Made by a program: the position numbers and the translations under genes
The notes under the pieces: generated by a model
What the model was told of the DNA's origin: nothing
The model's database searches: none
The model's input: only the letters and a program-made list of their open reading frames with translations
DNA from: JAKFEW01 sp036675505
GTDB taxonomy: Bacteria > Cyanobacteriota > Sericytochromatia > S15B-MN24 > JAQBPE01
Assembly: GCA_036675505.1 (NCBI GenBank)
Contig: JAKFEW010000058.1
Coordinates: 73,291-137,290 of the forward strand
DNA length: 64,000 bases
Direction of reading: 5' to 3'
Shown here: positions 55,379 through 62,740 of the stretch, piece by piece
Layout of the letters: every line of letters starts with the position of its first letter
How positions within the stretch are numbered: position 1 is the first letter of the stretch

Positions 55379-57172
55379 TCACCTCAACGCCTCGGCCGTG
55401 CCTGCCGTCGAGTGGCTCAGTGGCTCGACGGCCGACCTTTGCGGTTCGGCAGCATCGGTGCCGGTCGATTGCTCGGCCGAATGGCCTACATCAGGGATGG
55501 ACGTCGGCTCAGCCGCCGGCGCCACATCCAGTCCCGGGGATGCCGAGGACGACGGGGACGGTGTCTGCTCTCCGTTGCCGGACGGCACCGGGCCAGGCTC
55601 GTCGATAACTTCCTCGTCATCTTCCGCGCCATTCGCGCCGTACGCCTCCTCGGAGTCGGCGCCCGCGGGCTGGTCGTCCGTCCAGTCGCCCAGGCCGTCG
55701 CCGTCCGTGTCCCGGTTCCATGGCCCGGCGTCGACGGCACGCTCGTGCTCGCCATCGCCATCCGGATCGGTGTCATACGGGTCCGGCACGCCGTCGCCAT
55801 CCGCGTCAGGGCCGACTCCCGCGACGGCGTCGGGAATGCCGTCGTTGTCCTCGTCCCTGTCTCGATCGTTGGGGACGCCGTCGCCGTCGAGGTCGTCGTC
55901 GTGCGCGTTGTCGACGCCATCGCCGTCGAGGTCGTCGTCCTCGGCGTCCGAGACGAAGTCGTAGTCGACGTCGTCGCCCATCTCGCGGTCGAATGCGATC
56001 CAATCGAAGTCCGCGGCGATTTCCAGGCGCGCCGGGTCACTCGGCGCCGGATCGAAGCGATCGGCGACGCCGTCGCCGTCCTGATCCGCCGGCTCCTCGG
56101 TGTCGATCACGCCGTCATTGTCGTCGTCGGGGTCCACGTCGTCGGCGACGCCGTCGTTGTCACGATCGGGGTCGTCGGCGTCCGGGATGCCGTCGTTGTC
56201 GTCGTCGGGGTCGGCCTCGTCGGGCAGGCCGTCGTGGTCGAGGTCGTGGCCCCGACCCGGCAGATCCTGGTGGTCCGCGACGCCGTCGCCATCATCGTCG
56301 TCGTCCTTCGCGTCCGGGATGCCGTCGCCGTCATCGTCGGGGTCGTTCGCGTCGGTCACGCCGTCGTTGTCGTCGTCGGAATCCTTGTTGTCGCCCGCGC
56401 CGTCCTTGTCGTTGTCGTGGTTCTCGGTCGGATCGTACGCGAACCGCCCCTCGTCCTGGACGTCGCGAATCGTGTCGCCGTCGTCGTCGAGATCGGTGGC
56501 GTCGACGCTGCCGTCGCCATCCGTATCCAGGCGATCGAGCGGGTTGTTCGCGACCTGGGCCCCGGTATCGGACTCGGTCACGAGGCCGAGATCGTAGGTG
56601 GCGTCGGGCGCGAACTTGACCCACTCCTGGAGCCGGCCGCCGCCGGTCGCGTAGGCGATCGCGTGCGCCGAGCCATGCTCGCGCTCGATTCGCAGCGAGA
56701 CGACGCCGAAGTCGCGCTCGCCACGAGGTTTCACGACGAACCGAAAGTTGCCCGCCGAATCGGGCACGGTCAGGACCGAGCGGCCGTTGGCGAGCACCAG
56801 GCGGACGTGGATTCCCTCGGCCTGCCTGAGCCTGAACGCGCCCGCGACGGGCGAGCGGGCGAAGACAATGCCGCCGTCATGCAGGACCGGCGCGGGCGGC
56901 CTGGCAAAGACGATGCCGCCGTCGTGCAGGACCGGGGCGGGCAGGCGGCCGCCGACCACGAGGCCGCCTGCCGGCGGCTTCGCGAAGACGATGCCGCCGT
57001 CATGCAAGACCGGGGCCCCGGCCAGGACGACGACGCCAGAAGGCGCAGCGGTCGGCAGCATTGCCATACCGAGGCGGGGCGCGCCCCCGTTCGCCGGGGC
57101 CTCGGGCAGAAAAGGCTGGCAGCCAGCTATGGCGGCGACCAGCACGATCGGAATGGACGGACGAACGCTCAT
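55379..57172 (-). CDS. Thrombospondin type 3 repeat lipoprotein (copy 1)
   Basis: 597 aa. Lipobox AAIAGC. After a ~25-residue spacer come three copies of PVLHDGGIVFA[KR] (~50-110), then a beta domain (~115-205, IHVRLVLANGRSVLTVPDSA), then ~14 Asp-rich TSP3 calcium-binding repeats of the form DxDxDGxxDxxDxDDDxDG (~215-530), broken once by LEIAADFDWIAFDREMGDD. TSP3 arrays bind many Ca2+ ions and form stiff stalks at the cell surface. The C-terminus is Pro/Ser/Glu-rich. ATG 57172 starts the signal peptide, with GGAG at about 57177. Paralogue of the gene at 62741. Confidence 0.87.
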   Translation of the reverse strand: MSVRPSIPIVLVAAIAGCQPFLPEAPANGGAPRLGMAMLPTAAPSGVVVLAGAPVLHDGGIVFAKPPAGGLVVGGRLPAPVLHDGGIVFARPPAPVLHDGGIVFARSPVAGAFRLRQAEGIHVRLVLANGRSVLTVPDSAGNFRFVVKPRGERDFGVVSLRIEREHGSAHAIAYATGGGRLQEWVKFAPDATYDLGLVTESDTGAQVANNPLDRLDTDGDGSVDATDLDDDGDTIRDVQDEGRFAYDPTENHDNDKDGAGDNKDSDDDNDGVTDANDPDDDGDGIPDAKDDDDDGDGVADHQDLPGRGHDLDHDGLPDEADPDDDNDGIPDADDPDRDNDGVADDVDPDDDNDGVIDTEEPADQDGDGVADRFDPAPSDPARLEIAADFDWIAFDREMGDDVDYDFVSDAEDDDLDGDGVDNAHDDDLDGDGVPNDRDRDEDNDGIPDAVAGVGPDADGDGVPDPYDTDPDGDGEHERAVDAGPWNRDTDGDGLGDWTDDQPAGADSEEAYGANGAEDDEEVIDEPGPVPSGNGEQTPSPSSSASPGLDVAPAAEPTSIPDVGHSAEQSTGTDAAEPQRSAVEPLSHSTAGTAEALR

Positions 57173-57337
57173 TGAGGCACTCCGCGGGGCGAACAGCTCT
57201 TCCCATATACCCGTCACGGCCGAGCAGGATGCCGCCTCGGCGTCGGCTGGTCACATGGCCGCCCGTCGTCTCCTGGTGCGCGGGCACAAGGCTTGGTAGA
57301 ATCGAGCGCGCCCACCCGAAAGGACCGACCCTGAGCC

Positions 57338-57919
57338 ATGGCAAACGACTCACCGCTCCAAGAGAAGCTGATCGGCGTCCTCGCCGAGACGCACGCGATG
57401 GCCGTGCACTTCCGCGAGGCCCTGAGCATCCACCACGGGCTCAGCGGTTGGAACCCCGAGGTCGAGGAGCGCCTCGAGCGGCACCTGGCCGAGACGGACG
57501 AGCAGATCGCCCGGCTGGAGCGGTGCCTCGCGGCCCATGACCGCGAGCCATCGACCTTGAGGCGCATGCTCGGCAACGCGCTCGGCATGCTGCAGGGCTT
57601 CGCGGACGCGTATCGCGAGGACACCTACGAGCACATGATGACCGCCAATTATGTCGCCAAACACCTCGCGATCGCCAACTACGTGATGCTGCGCGACCTG
57701 GCCCGCGCGGTCGGCGATGACGCCACGCGAGCGGCGATGGAATCGAGCATGATGGAAGAGATGGCGATGGCACGCTGGCTCTTCGAGCGGCTCCCACAGG
57801 CGAGTTTCGTCTCGGCCCGCCACGAAGGGTTCGAGGTTCCCGAAGACCTCGTCGATTCGACGCTACGCGGCGATCGCTGGAGCCTCGAGTTCTCGCGTGC
57901 CGGTGTGCCGGCCGACTGA
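57338..57919 (+). CDS. DUF892-like ferritin-fold protein
   Basis: 193 aa, all-helical. Pattern of the YciE/YciF (DUF892) family: EALSIHHGLSGWNPEVEERL, HLAETDEQIARLERCL, and a last helix EEMAMARWLFERL. Family metal-site residues are partly present (His/Glu in the second and third helices); whether it binds iron is not clear. Members are induced by stress. A TAGAAT box (57297-57302) and a GAAAGGACC site precede ATG 57338. It is divergent from the TSP3 gene and convergent with the channel gene. Confidence 0.65.
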   Translation: MANDSPLQEKLIGVLAETHAMAVHFREALSIHHGLSGWNPEVEERLERHLAETDEQIARLERCLAAHDREPSTLRRMLGNALGMLQGFADAYREDTYEHMMTANYVAKHLAIANYVMLRDLARAVGDDATRAAMESSMMEEMAMARWLFERLPQASFVSARHEGFEVPEDLVDSTLRGDRWSLEFSRAGVPAD

Positions 57920-57951
57920 TTCGTCGCCTGGACCGTTCGAACGAGGTCGGC

Positions 57952-59859
57952 TCAGCTCGCAGCCAGGACGATGATCCGGTCCTCGGGGCCGAAGCGCACC
58001 GACGCGAGCTTCGACGGGTTCAAGACCACCCCGTCCATCGGCGTCCGCCGTTGTTCAGGGGCCATCAACCGGTAGCCGATCGCGACCTCGCCTCGGAGAC
58101 GGGCCGCCTCGACGATCGTGTACACGGTCATCTCCTGCGCCATCGAGACGTAGTCGCCGGCGGGCTTCAAGTAAATCTCCATCCCTTCGGCGTCGAGCAA
58201 ATCGGCGAAGAGCGCGTTGAGCGCCTTGTTTTCGGAGACCTGGGCCAGGATCAAGCTGACCAGCTTGCTGCTGACGATGAAGTCGTCGACCCGGGTGACC
58301 CGCGCGAGGTCGCGGTTCCGGACGTTCACCATCTCGCTCACGACGTTCGCCCGCGCGCCCGTCCGTTCGACCAGGCCCCGCAGGAACAGGAGCGTGACGA
58401 GCGTCCGGGCGTCCGCCTCCTCCGGGCCCACCGCTTCGACGTAGCCCACCACGATCACGTGGTCGTAGGTGAAGACGTCGAGGGCGTCCAGCGTGGTGCG
58501 ATCGGTGGTGTCGCCCCGCCAATACACGACCGCCTGGTTCTGGAGCAGCGGGCGCAACCCTTCGAGCGTCACGGCGGGGTCCGCCAGGTCCGCCACGATC
58601 GTGACCTCCGATCCCGCCGAGACATAAGCTTCCATCTCGCGGATGATCGCCGGTACGCGCCGGTTCCAGCCGAGGATCAAGGTCCGGCGAGGCCCACCCG
58701 CGGGCCTGGCATGGCCGTGGAGGATGAGCCAGCCCATGATCGGATGCTTGAACGCCGTCGAACACACGATCGAGCGCGCATCCCGGGCGATCACGAAAAG
58801 CCGGTCGCCGGGCGCGATGATGGTATGCATAGGCGGATTGAGCGCGATCCGCCCATCCGCGAAGCGCAGGCCGACGAGCGTCGCGTTCGTGAAGGCGAAG
58901 AGCGCGTCCCCGAAGGTCCAGCCGGCCAGCTCCGGCTCGTGATGGAGGTAGATTTCGTCGCCGTCGAAATCGAACAGCTCGTTGTAGACGATCGAGAGCC
59001 CGCTTTGAAAGCAGGTCTGGACGGTCAGGCGCGTGACCACGTCGGAGGTGAGGAGCACCTCGACCTCGTCGCCCGCGACCAGCTTGGCGACGTCGCGTTT
59101 CTTCGGATCCTGCATCTCCGCGACGATGTGGTACTTCCCGGGCTTCCGGTCGGGGCCCTTCGTCAACGCGAGAATGGTCTTTAGGACCTGGTTGTCCGCG
59201 TCCTCGCGCTCCGGCGCCAGCACGATGATCGATCGGGCCGCGTCCGGGTTGGCGATCGCCAGGTCGTCTAGGTCGATCGGCGAGCCGGTCCGGCATACCA
59301 CGCGGGTCTTGCCGAGCGCGGGCGCCTTCCTCCGGATCTCCTGCTCCATCTCGACCTTGTCGCGATCGGCCAGGATCACCACGCAGGGGCGGCGGCGGTG
59401 CTCGTTGGCGATCGCCAGCTCCGACAAGATCGTGAAGACGTTGGCCGACCACCCGAGGATGAGCGTGTGGTCTTCCTCCATCACCACGGTCCGGCCCCGG
59501 CGGAGGTCGTCCAGCTTCTTGACCATCGCCGTGGTAATCAGGCCGATGAGCGCGCTGACGATCAACAAGCCGACGAGCGTGATCGTGAACATGACAGCGC
59601 GGTAAGGCCAGTCCGGCGGATCGTTGCCCATCGTGCCGCCGTCGAAGGCGTGCGCGAGCGCCATCCAGAGCGCCTCGGGGAAGTCCCAGTGCTTGGCGCC
59701 GTCCGGCGAGATGCCGGCGGCGGCGAGGAAGCCGGCGCCAATGAGGATGATCGTGCCCGCGAAGGCGGCCAGCAGGCCGATCTGGGCGAGCGGGCCCCTG
59801 GCGAGCAAGCCGTCGAAGGCGTACCAGAATCTGGCGGTCGGGCGATGACGCGGGTGCAT
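57952..59859 (-). CDS. CASTOR/POLLUX-type ion channel with RCK domains
   Basis: 635 aa. N-terminal ~145 residues have two to three transmembrane helices with a pore-like stretch (FPEALWMALAHAFDGGTMGN). Two RCK-type Rossmann regions follow (LILGWSANVFTILSELAIA and LILGWNRRVPAIIREMEAY), each with an Asp-rich nucleotide-binding edge and a C-terminal RCK_C-like subdomain (MHTIIAPGDRLFVIARD). The LGWS/LGWN motif marks the CASTOR/POLLUX group, cation channels known from plant nuclear envelopes and many bacteria. ATG 59859 is the first Met with family sequence; frames upstream are Arg/Pro-rich and overlap the divergent promoter. Confidence 0.87.
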   Translation of the reverse strand: MHPRHRPTARFWYAFDGLLARGPLAQIGLLAAFAGTIILIGAGFLAAAGISPDGAKHWDFPEALWMALAHAFDGGTMGNDPPDWPYRAVMFTITLVGLLIVSALIGLITTAMVKKLDDLRRGRTVVMEEDHTLILGWSANVFTILSELAIANEHRRRPCVVILADRDKVEMEQEIRRKAPALGKTRVVCRTGSPIDLDDLAIANPDAARSIIVLAPEREDADNQVLKTILALTKGPDRKPGKYHIVAEMQDPKKRDVAKLVAGDEVEVLLTSDVVTRLTVQTCFQSGLSIVYNELFDFDGDEIYLHHEPELAGWTFGDALFAFTNATLVGLRFADGRIALNPPMHTIIAPGDRLFVIARDARSIVCSTAFKHPIMGWLILHGHARPAGGPRRTLILGWNRRVPAIIREMEAYVSAGSEVTIVADLADPAVTLEGLRPLLQNQAVVYWRGDTTDRTTLDALDVFTYDHVIVVGYVEAVGPEEADARTLVTLLFLRGLVERTGARANVVSEMVNVRNRDLARVTRVDDFIVSSKLVSLILAQVSENKALNALFADLLDAEGMEIYLKPAGDYVSMAQEMTVYTIVEAARLRGEVAIGYRLMAPEQRRTPMDGVVLNPSKLASVRFGPEDRIIVLAAS

Positions 59860-60002
59860 GGGCGAGGGACTCGACGTTCTCGGACCCTCATCCGTGCAGG
59901 CGCCGCGGCGGCGGCCGCTAGGCCGCGCCGGCGGGGAGTTCCGAGGGGCCCCTATCATAGCCGACCGGCCGGGGTTCGTCAGGTCCCCGCGAACCGACCT
60001 GA

Positions 60003-60008
60003 TATGAT
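60003..60008 (+). promoter_or_regulatory. -10 box of the CNNM/CorC operon
   Basis: TATGAT, 8 nt before ATG 60017, so a very short leader is expected. Another TATGAT on the minus strand near 59956-59961 may serve the channel gene, giving a compact divergent promoter. Confidence 0.45.
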
Positions 60009-60016
60009 GCCTCCCC

Positions 60017-61333
60017 ATGTCGCCCTTCGCCTTCCTGATCATCTTTCTCCTGATCCTCGTGAACGCGTTCTACGTGGCCGCCGAGTTCGCGACCGTCGGC
60101 GTGCGGCGCAGCCGCGTCCGCCAGCTCGCGGACCAAGGCGATCCGATGGCGCAGCGCCTGTACCCCATGCTCGAGGATCCCGCGCAGCTCGACCGCTACA
60201 TCGCCGCCTGCCAGATCGGCATCACGCTCACGAGCCTGGTGCTCGGCGCCTACGGCCATGCCACGCTCGCCGCCGCGCTCGGCCCCTGGCTCACGGCCCA
60301 CGGGGTCACAGGAGAGCTCGCCGCCCCCTCGATCGCGGCGAGCACGGTGCTGATCGCGTTGACGATCGCGCAGGTGGTCCTGGGGGAGCTCGTGCCCAAG
60401 TCGCTCGCCCTGCAGTTCCCCACGCAAATCGCGCTGCTGCTGGTGGCGCCGATGAAGCTGTCGATGCGCCTGTTCGGCTGGTTCATCGCCTTGCTGAACG
60501 GCAGCGGGATCGCCCTGATGCGCATCCTCGCGCTGCCGCCCGCCAGCCACCGCCACGTCCACTCGCCCGAGGAGATCGACATGCTGATCGTCGAAAGCCG
60601 GGACGGCGGCGCGCTCGAGCTTGACGAGCAAGAGCGGCTGCACAGGGCGATCCAGCTCAGCACCCGCACCGCGCGGGAGCTGATGGTGCCGCGGCCCCGG
60701 CTGGCGGTCCTCGACGCCGCCTGGCCGCCGGCACGCCTCCGGCAAGCCATCGTGGAGAGCCCGTACACCCGGCTCCCGGTCTGCCGCGGCTCGAAGGACG
60801 AGATCATGGGCCTGCTCCACACCAAGGACGTGGTGGCCGGCGACACCGACGCCTTCGACCTCGACGCCCTGATGCGGCCGCTTCCCGTCATCCCGGAGAG
60901 CCTGCCGGGCGACCAGGTCCTGGCCACCATGCGGGCCCGCCGCACCCGGCAGTTGCTCGTCCTCGACCCCTTCGGCGGCGTCGCCGGCCTGGTCACCATG
61001 GAGGACCTCCTGGCTGAGATGTTCGGCGACCTCGCCGACGAGTTCATGGCAGACACCCCGCTCATCGAACGGCTGCCCGACGGAAGGGTGCGGCTGCCTG
61101 GTCGCTTGCGGCCGGACGAGGCGGCGGCGTGGGTCGGGGTCTGCTGGGTGGGCGAGGCGACGACGCTCGGTGGCCTCGTGATGGAGGCGCTGGGGCGCCT
61201 GCCCGCCCCGGGCGACCGCCTGGTCATCCAGGGCGTCGACGTGGAGGTCGAAGCGATGCGAGACCGCGCGGTCGAGTACCTGATCGTCCGGCCGGCCGCC
61301 GGGTCGAACGAGGGGGCGCTCGGTGGCGAGTAG
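60017..61333 (+). CDS. CNNM/CorC (HlyC/CorC) family transporter, copy 1
   Basis: 438 aa. DUF21 membrane domain (~1-195) with FLIIFLLILVNAFYVAAEFA and the conserved CQIGITLTSLVLGAYG; a CBS pair (~205-330) with ARELMVPRPRLAVLDA and FGGVAGLVTMEDLLAEMFG; and a C-terminal CorC_HlyC domain (~345-430). Bacterial CNNM proteins export Mg2+ (and Co2+). The next gene overlaps by 11 bp, so the two paralogues form an operon and possibly a heterodimer. Confidence 0.92.
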   Translation: MSPFAFLIIFLLILVNAFYVAAEFATVGVRRSRVRQLADQGDPMAQRLYPMLEDPAQLDRYIAACQIGITLTSLVLGAYGHATLAAALGPWLTAHGVTGELAAPSIAASTVLIALTIAQVVLGELVPKSLALQFPTQIALLLVAPMKLSMRLFGWFIALLNGSGIALMRILALPPASHRHVHSPEEIDMLIVESRDGGALELDEQERLHRAIQLSTRTARELMVPRPRLAVLDAAWPPARLRQAIVESPYTRLPVCRGSKDEIMGLLHTKDVVAGDTDAFDLDALMRPLPVIPESLPGDQVLATMRARRTRQLLVLDPFGGVAGLVTMEDLLAEMFGDLADEFMADTPLIERLPDGRVRLPGRLRPDEAAAWVGVCWVGEATTLGGLVMEALGRLPAPGDRLVIQGVDVEVEAMRDRAVEYLIVRPAAGSNEGALGGE

Positions 61334-62654
61334 CCCGTTAGACGTCGTCGGCCCCCTTGCCGTGATCGCGGCGCTCATCCTCGCGAACGGCGTGTTCGTC
61401 GCGGCGGAGTTCGTGATCATCGGCGTGCCGAAGGCGGCGATCGATCGGCGCGCGGCCGCGGGGGACAAGGTGGCACGACGCATCGCGGCCATCCTCGGCG
61501 ACCCGCGCAGGCAAGACCGCTTCATCGCCACCGCCCAGCTCGGCATCACGCTCGCGAGCCTCGCGCTCGGCATGTACGGCGAGCACGTCGTCGCCGAGTG
61601 GTTCTACCACGGGCTGGCCGCGCTCGGCGCGGCCAGCTGGGGAGCGGCCCATGGGCTCGCGGCGACGCTCGCAATCGCGACGATGACCTACTTCCACATC
61701 GTGGTCGGCGAGTTGGTGCCGAAGTCGCTCGCGCTCCAGCACGCCGAGCGCACGGCCGACTGGATCACGCCGCCGATGCTCGCGTTCCAGCAGGCGACGC
61801 TGCCGCTCGTGATCGCGCTCGACGCGGCTGGCACAGGCGCGCTCCGCCTCGTGGGCGCCGCCCGCCGCAGCGGCTCGACGCAGCACCTGTCGGGCGAGGA
61901 GCTCCAGTACCTCGTGCGCGAGAGCCAGGAGGGCGGGCTGTTCCGCCCCGCGGCCGGGGACATGCTGATCGACCTCTTCGAGTTCGGCGATCGGACCGCC
62001 ACCCAGGCGATGGTGCCCCGGATGGCCGTTCGCGGGATCCCACTGGGCGCTTCGCCGGAGGCGCTGCGGGAGATCCTCCGGACGGCGCCGCACACCCGCT
62101 ACCCGGTCTTCCGGGGCGATCTCGACCATGTGGAAGGCGCCGTCCATGTCAAAGACCTGGCGCGCTTGATCGACGCCGGCAAGGCCGTCGGCACGCCGGA
62201 CGTCCGGCCGATCCCGCGCGTACCGGGCACTTCGACGCTCGACACCGTGCTCCGCGCGATGCGCCAGGCCCGGGTGCAGGTGGCGCTGGTGATGGACGAA
62301 CATGGCGGCACGGCCGGGATCGTCACCGTCGACGACCTGTTCACCGAGGTCACCGGCGAGATCGACGATGGCCGTCTGACGCCTCCGGCGATCACGACGG
62401 GCGCGGACGGCCGCCTCCGCGCGGCAGGCACCGTCCGGCTCGCCGAGTTGGGCGATCTGCTAGGCATGCCGCTCGAGGATCCGCGCGTCGACACCGTGAG
62501 CGGCCTCATCCTCCTGCGACTCGATCGTCCGCCGGTGATCGGCGACGTCGTCGTCCACCGGCGGGTGGCGTTCGAGGTCGACGCCGTGGCGCACCACGGC
62601 GTCGAGTCCTGCCTCGTGAGCGTCCTGGCGGACGAGTCGACACCGTCGCCCTGA
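61323..62654 (+). CDS. CNNM/CorC (HlyC/CorC) family transporter, copy 2
   Basis: 443 aa, GTG start inside the end of copy 1. Same order: DUF21 membrane domain (VIAALILANGVFVAAEFVII, TAQLGITLASLALGMYGE), CBS pair with TQAMVPRMAVRGIPLG and HGGTAGIVTVDDLFTEVTG, and CorC_HlyC domain. Differs from copy 1 in the loop after the membrane domain (HLSGEELQYLVRESQEGG). The pair is followed by a strong bidirectional hairpin. Confidence 0.92.
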   Translation: MASSPLDVVGPLAVIAALILANGVFVAAEFVIIGVPKAAIDRRAAAGDKVARRIAAILGDPRRQDRFIATAQLGITLASLALGMYGEHVVAEWFYHGLAALGAASWGAAHGLAATLAIATMTYFHIVVGELVPKSLALQHAERTADWITPPMLAFQQATLPLVIALDAAGTGALRLVGAARRSGSTQHLSGEELQYLVRESQEGGLFRPAAGDMLIDLFEFGDRTATQAMVPRMAVRGIPLGASPEALREILRTAPHTRYPVFRGDLDHVEGAVHVKDLARLIDAGKAVGTPDVRPIPRVPGTSTLDTVLRAMRQARVQVALVMDEHGGTAGIVTVDDLFTEVTGEIDDGRLTPPAITTGADGRLRAAGTVRLAELGDLLGMPLEDPRVDTVSGLILLRLDRPPVIGDVVVHRRVAFEVDAVAHHGVESCLVSVLADESTPSP

Positions 62655-62686
62655 GGTCGTTCGGCGCCAGCCGAGAGCATGCGTAG

Positions 62687-62722
62687 CCAGGATGGGCCGG
62701 GCATATGCCCAGCCCATCCTGG
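62687..62722. terminator. Bidirectional hairpin between copy 2 and the TSP3 gene
   Basis: CCAGGATGGG and CCCATCCTGG (10 bp, perfect) enclose a second stem GGGCAT/ATGCCC. It lies between convergent stops at 62654 and 62741 and can serve both strands. No T-run. Confidence 0.65.
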
Positions 62723-62740
62723 ATTTCGCGGACCGCGGAG

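Noticed and set aside
55500..56560. CRISPR-like periodic DNA (repeated GTCGTCGTCGGGGTC-type units), also at 63000-63950
   Set aside because: The periodicity is the coding of Asp-rich TSP3 repeats; there are no constant repeats with unique spacers and no cas genes.
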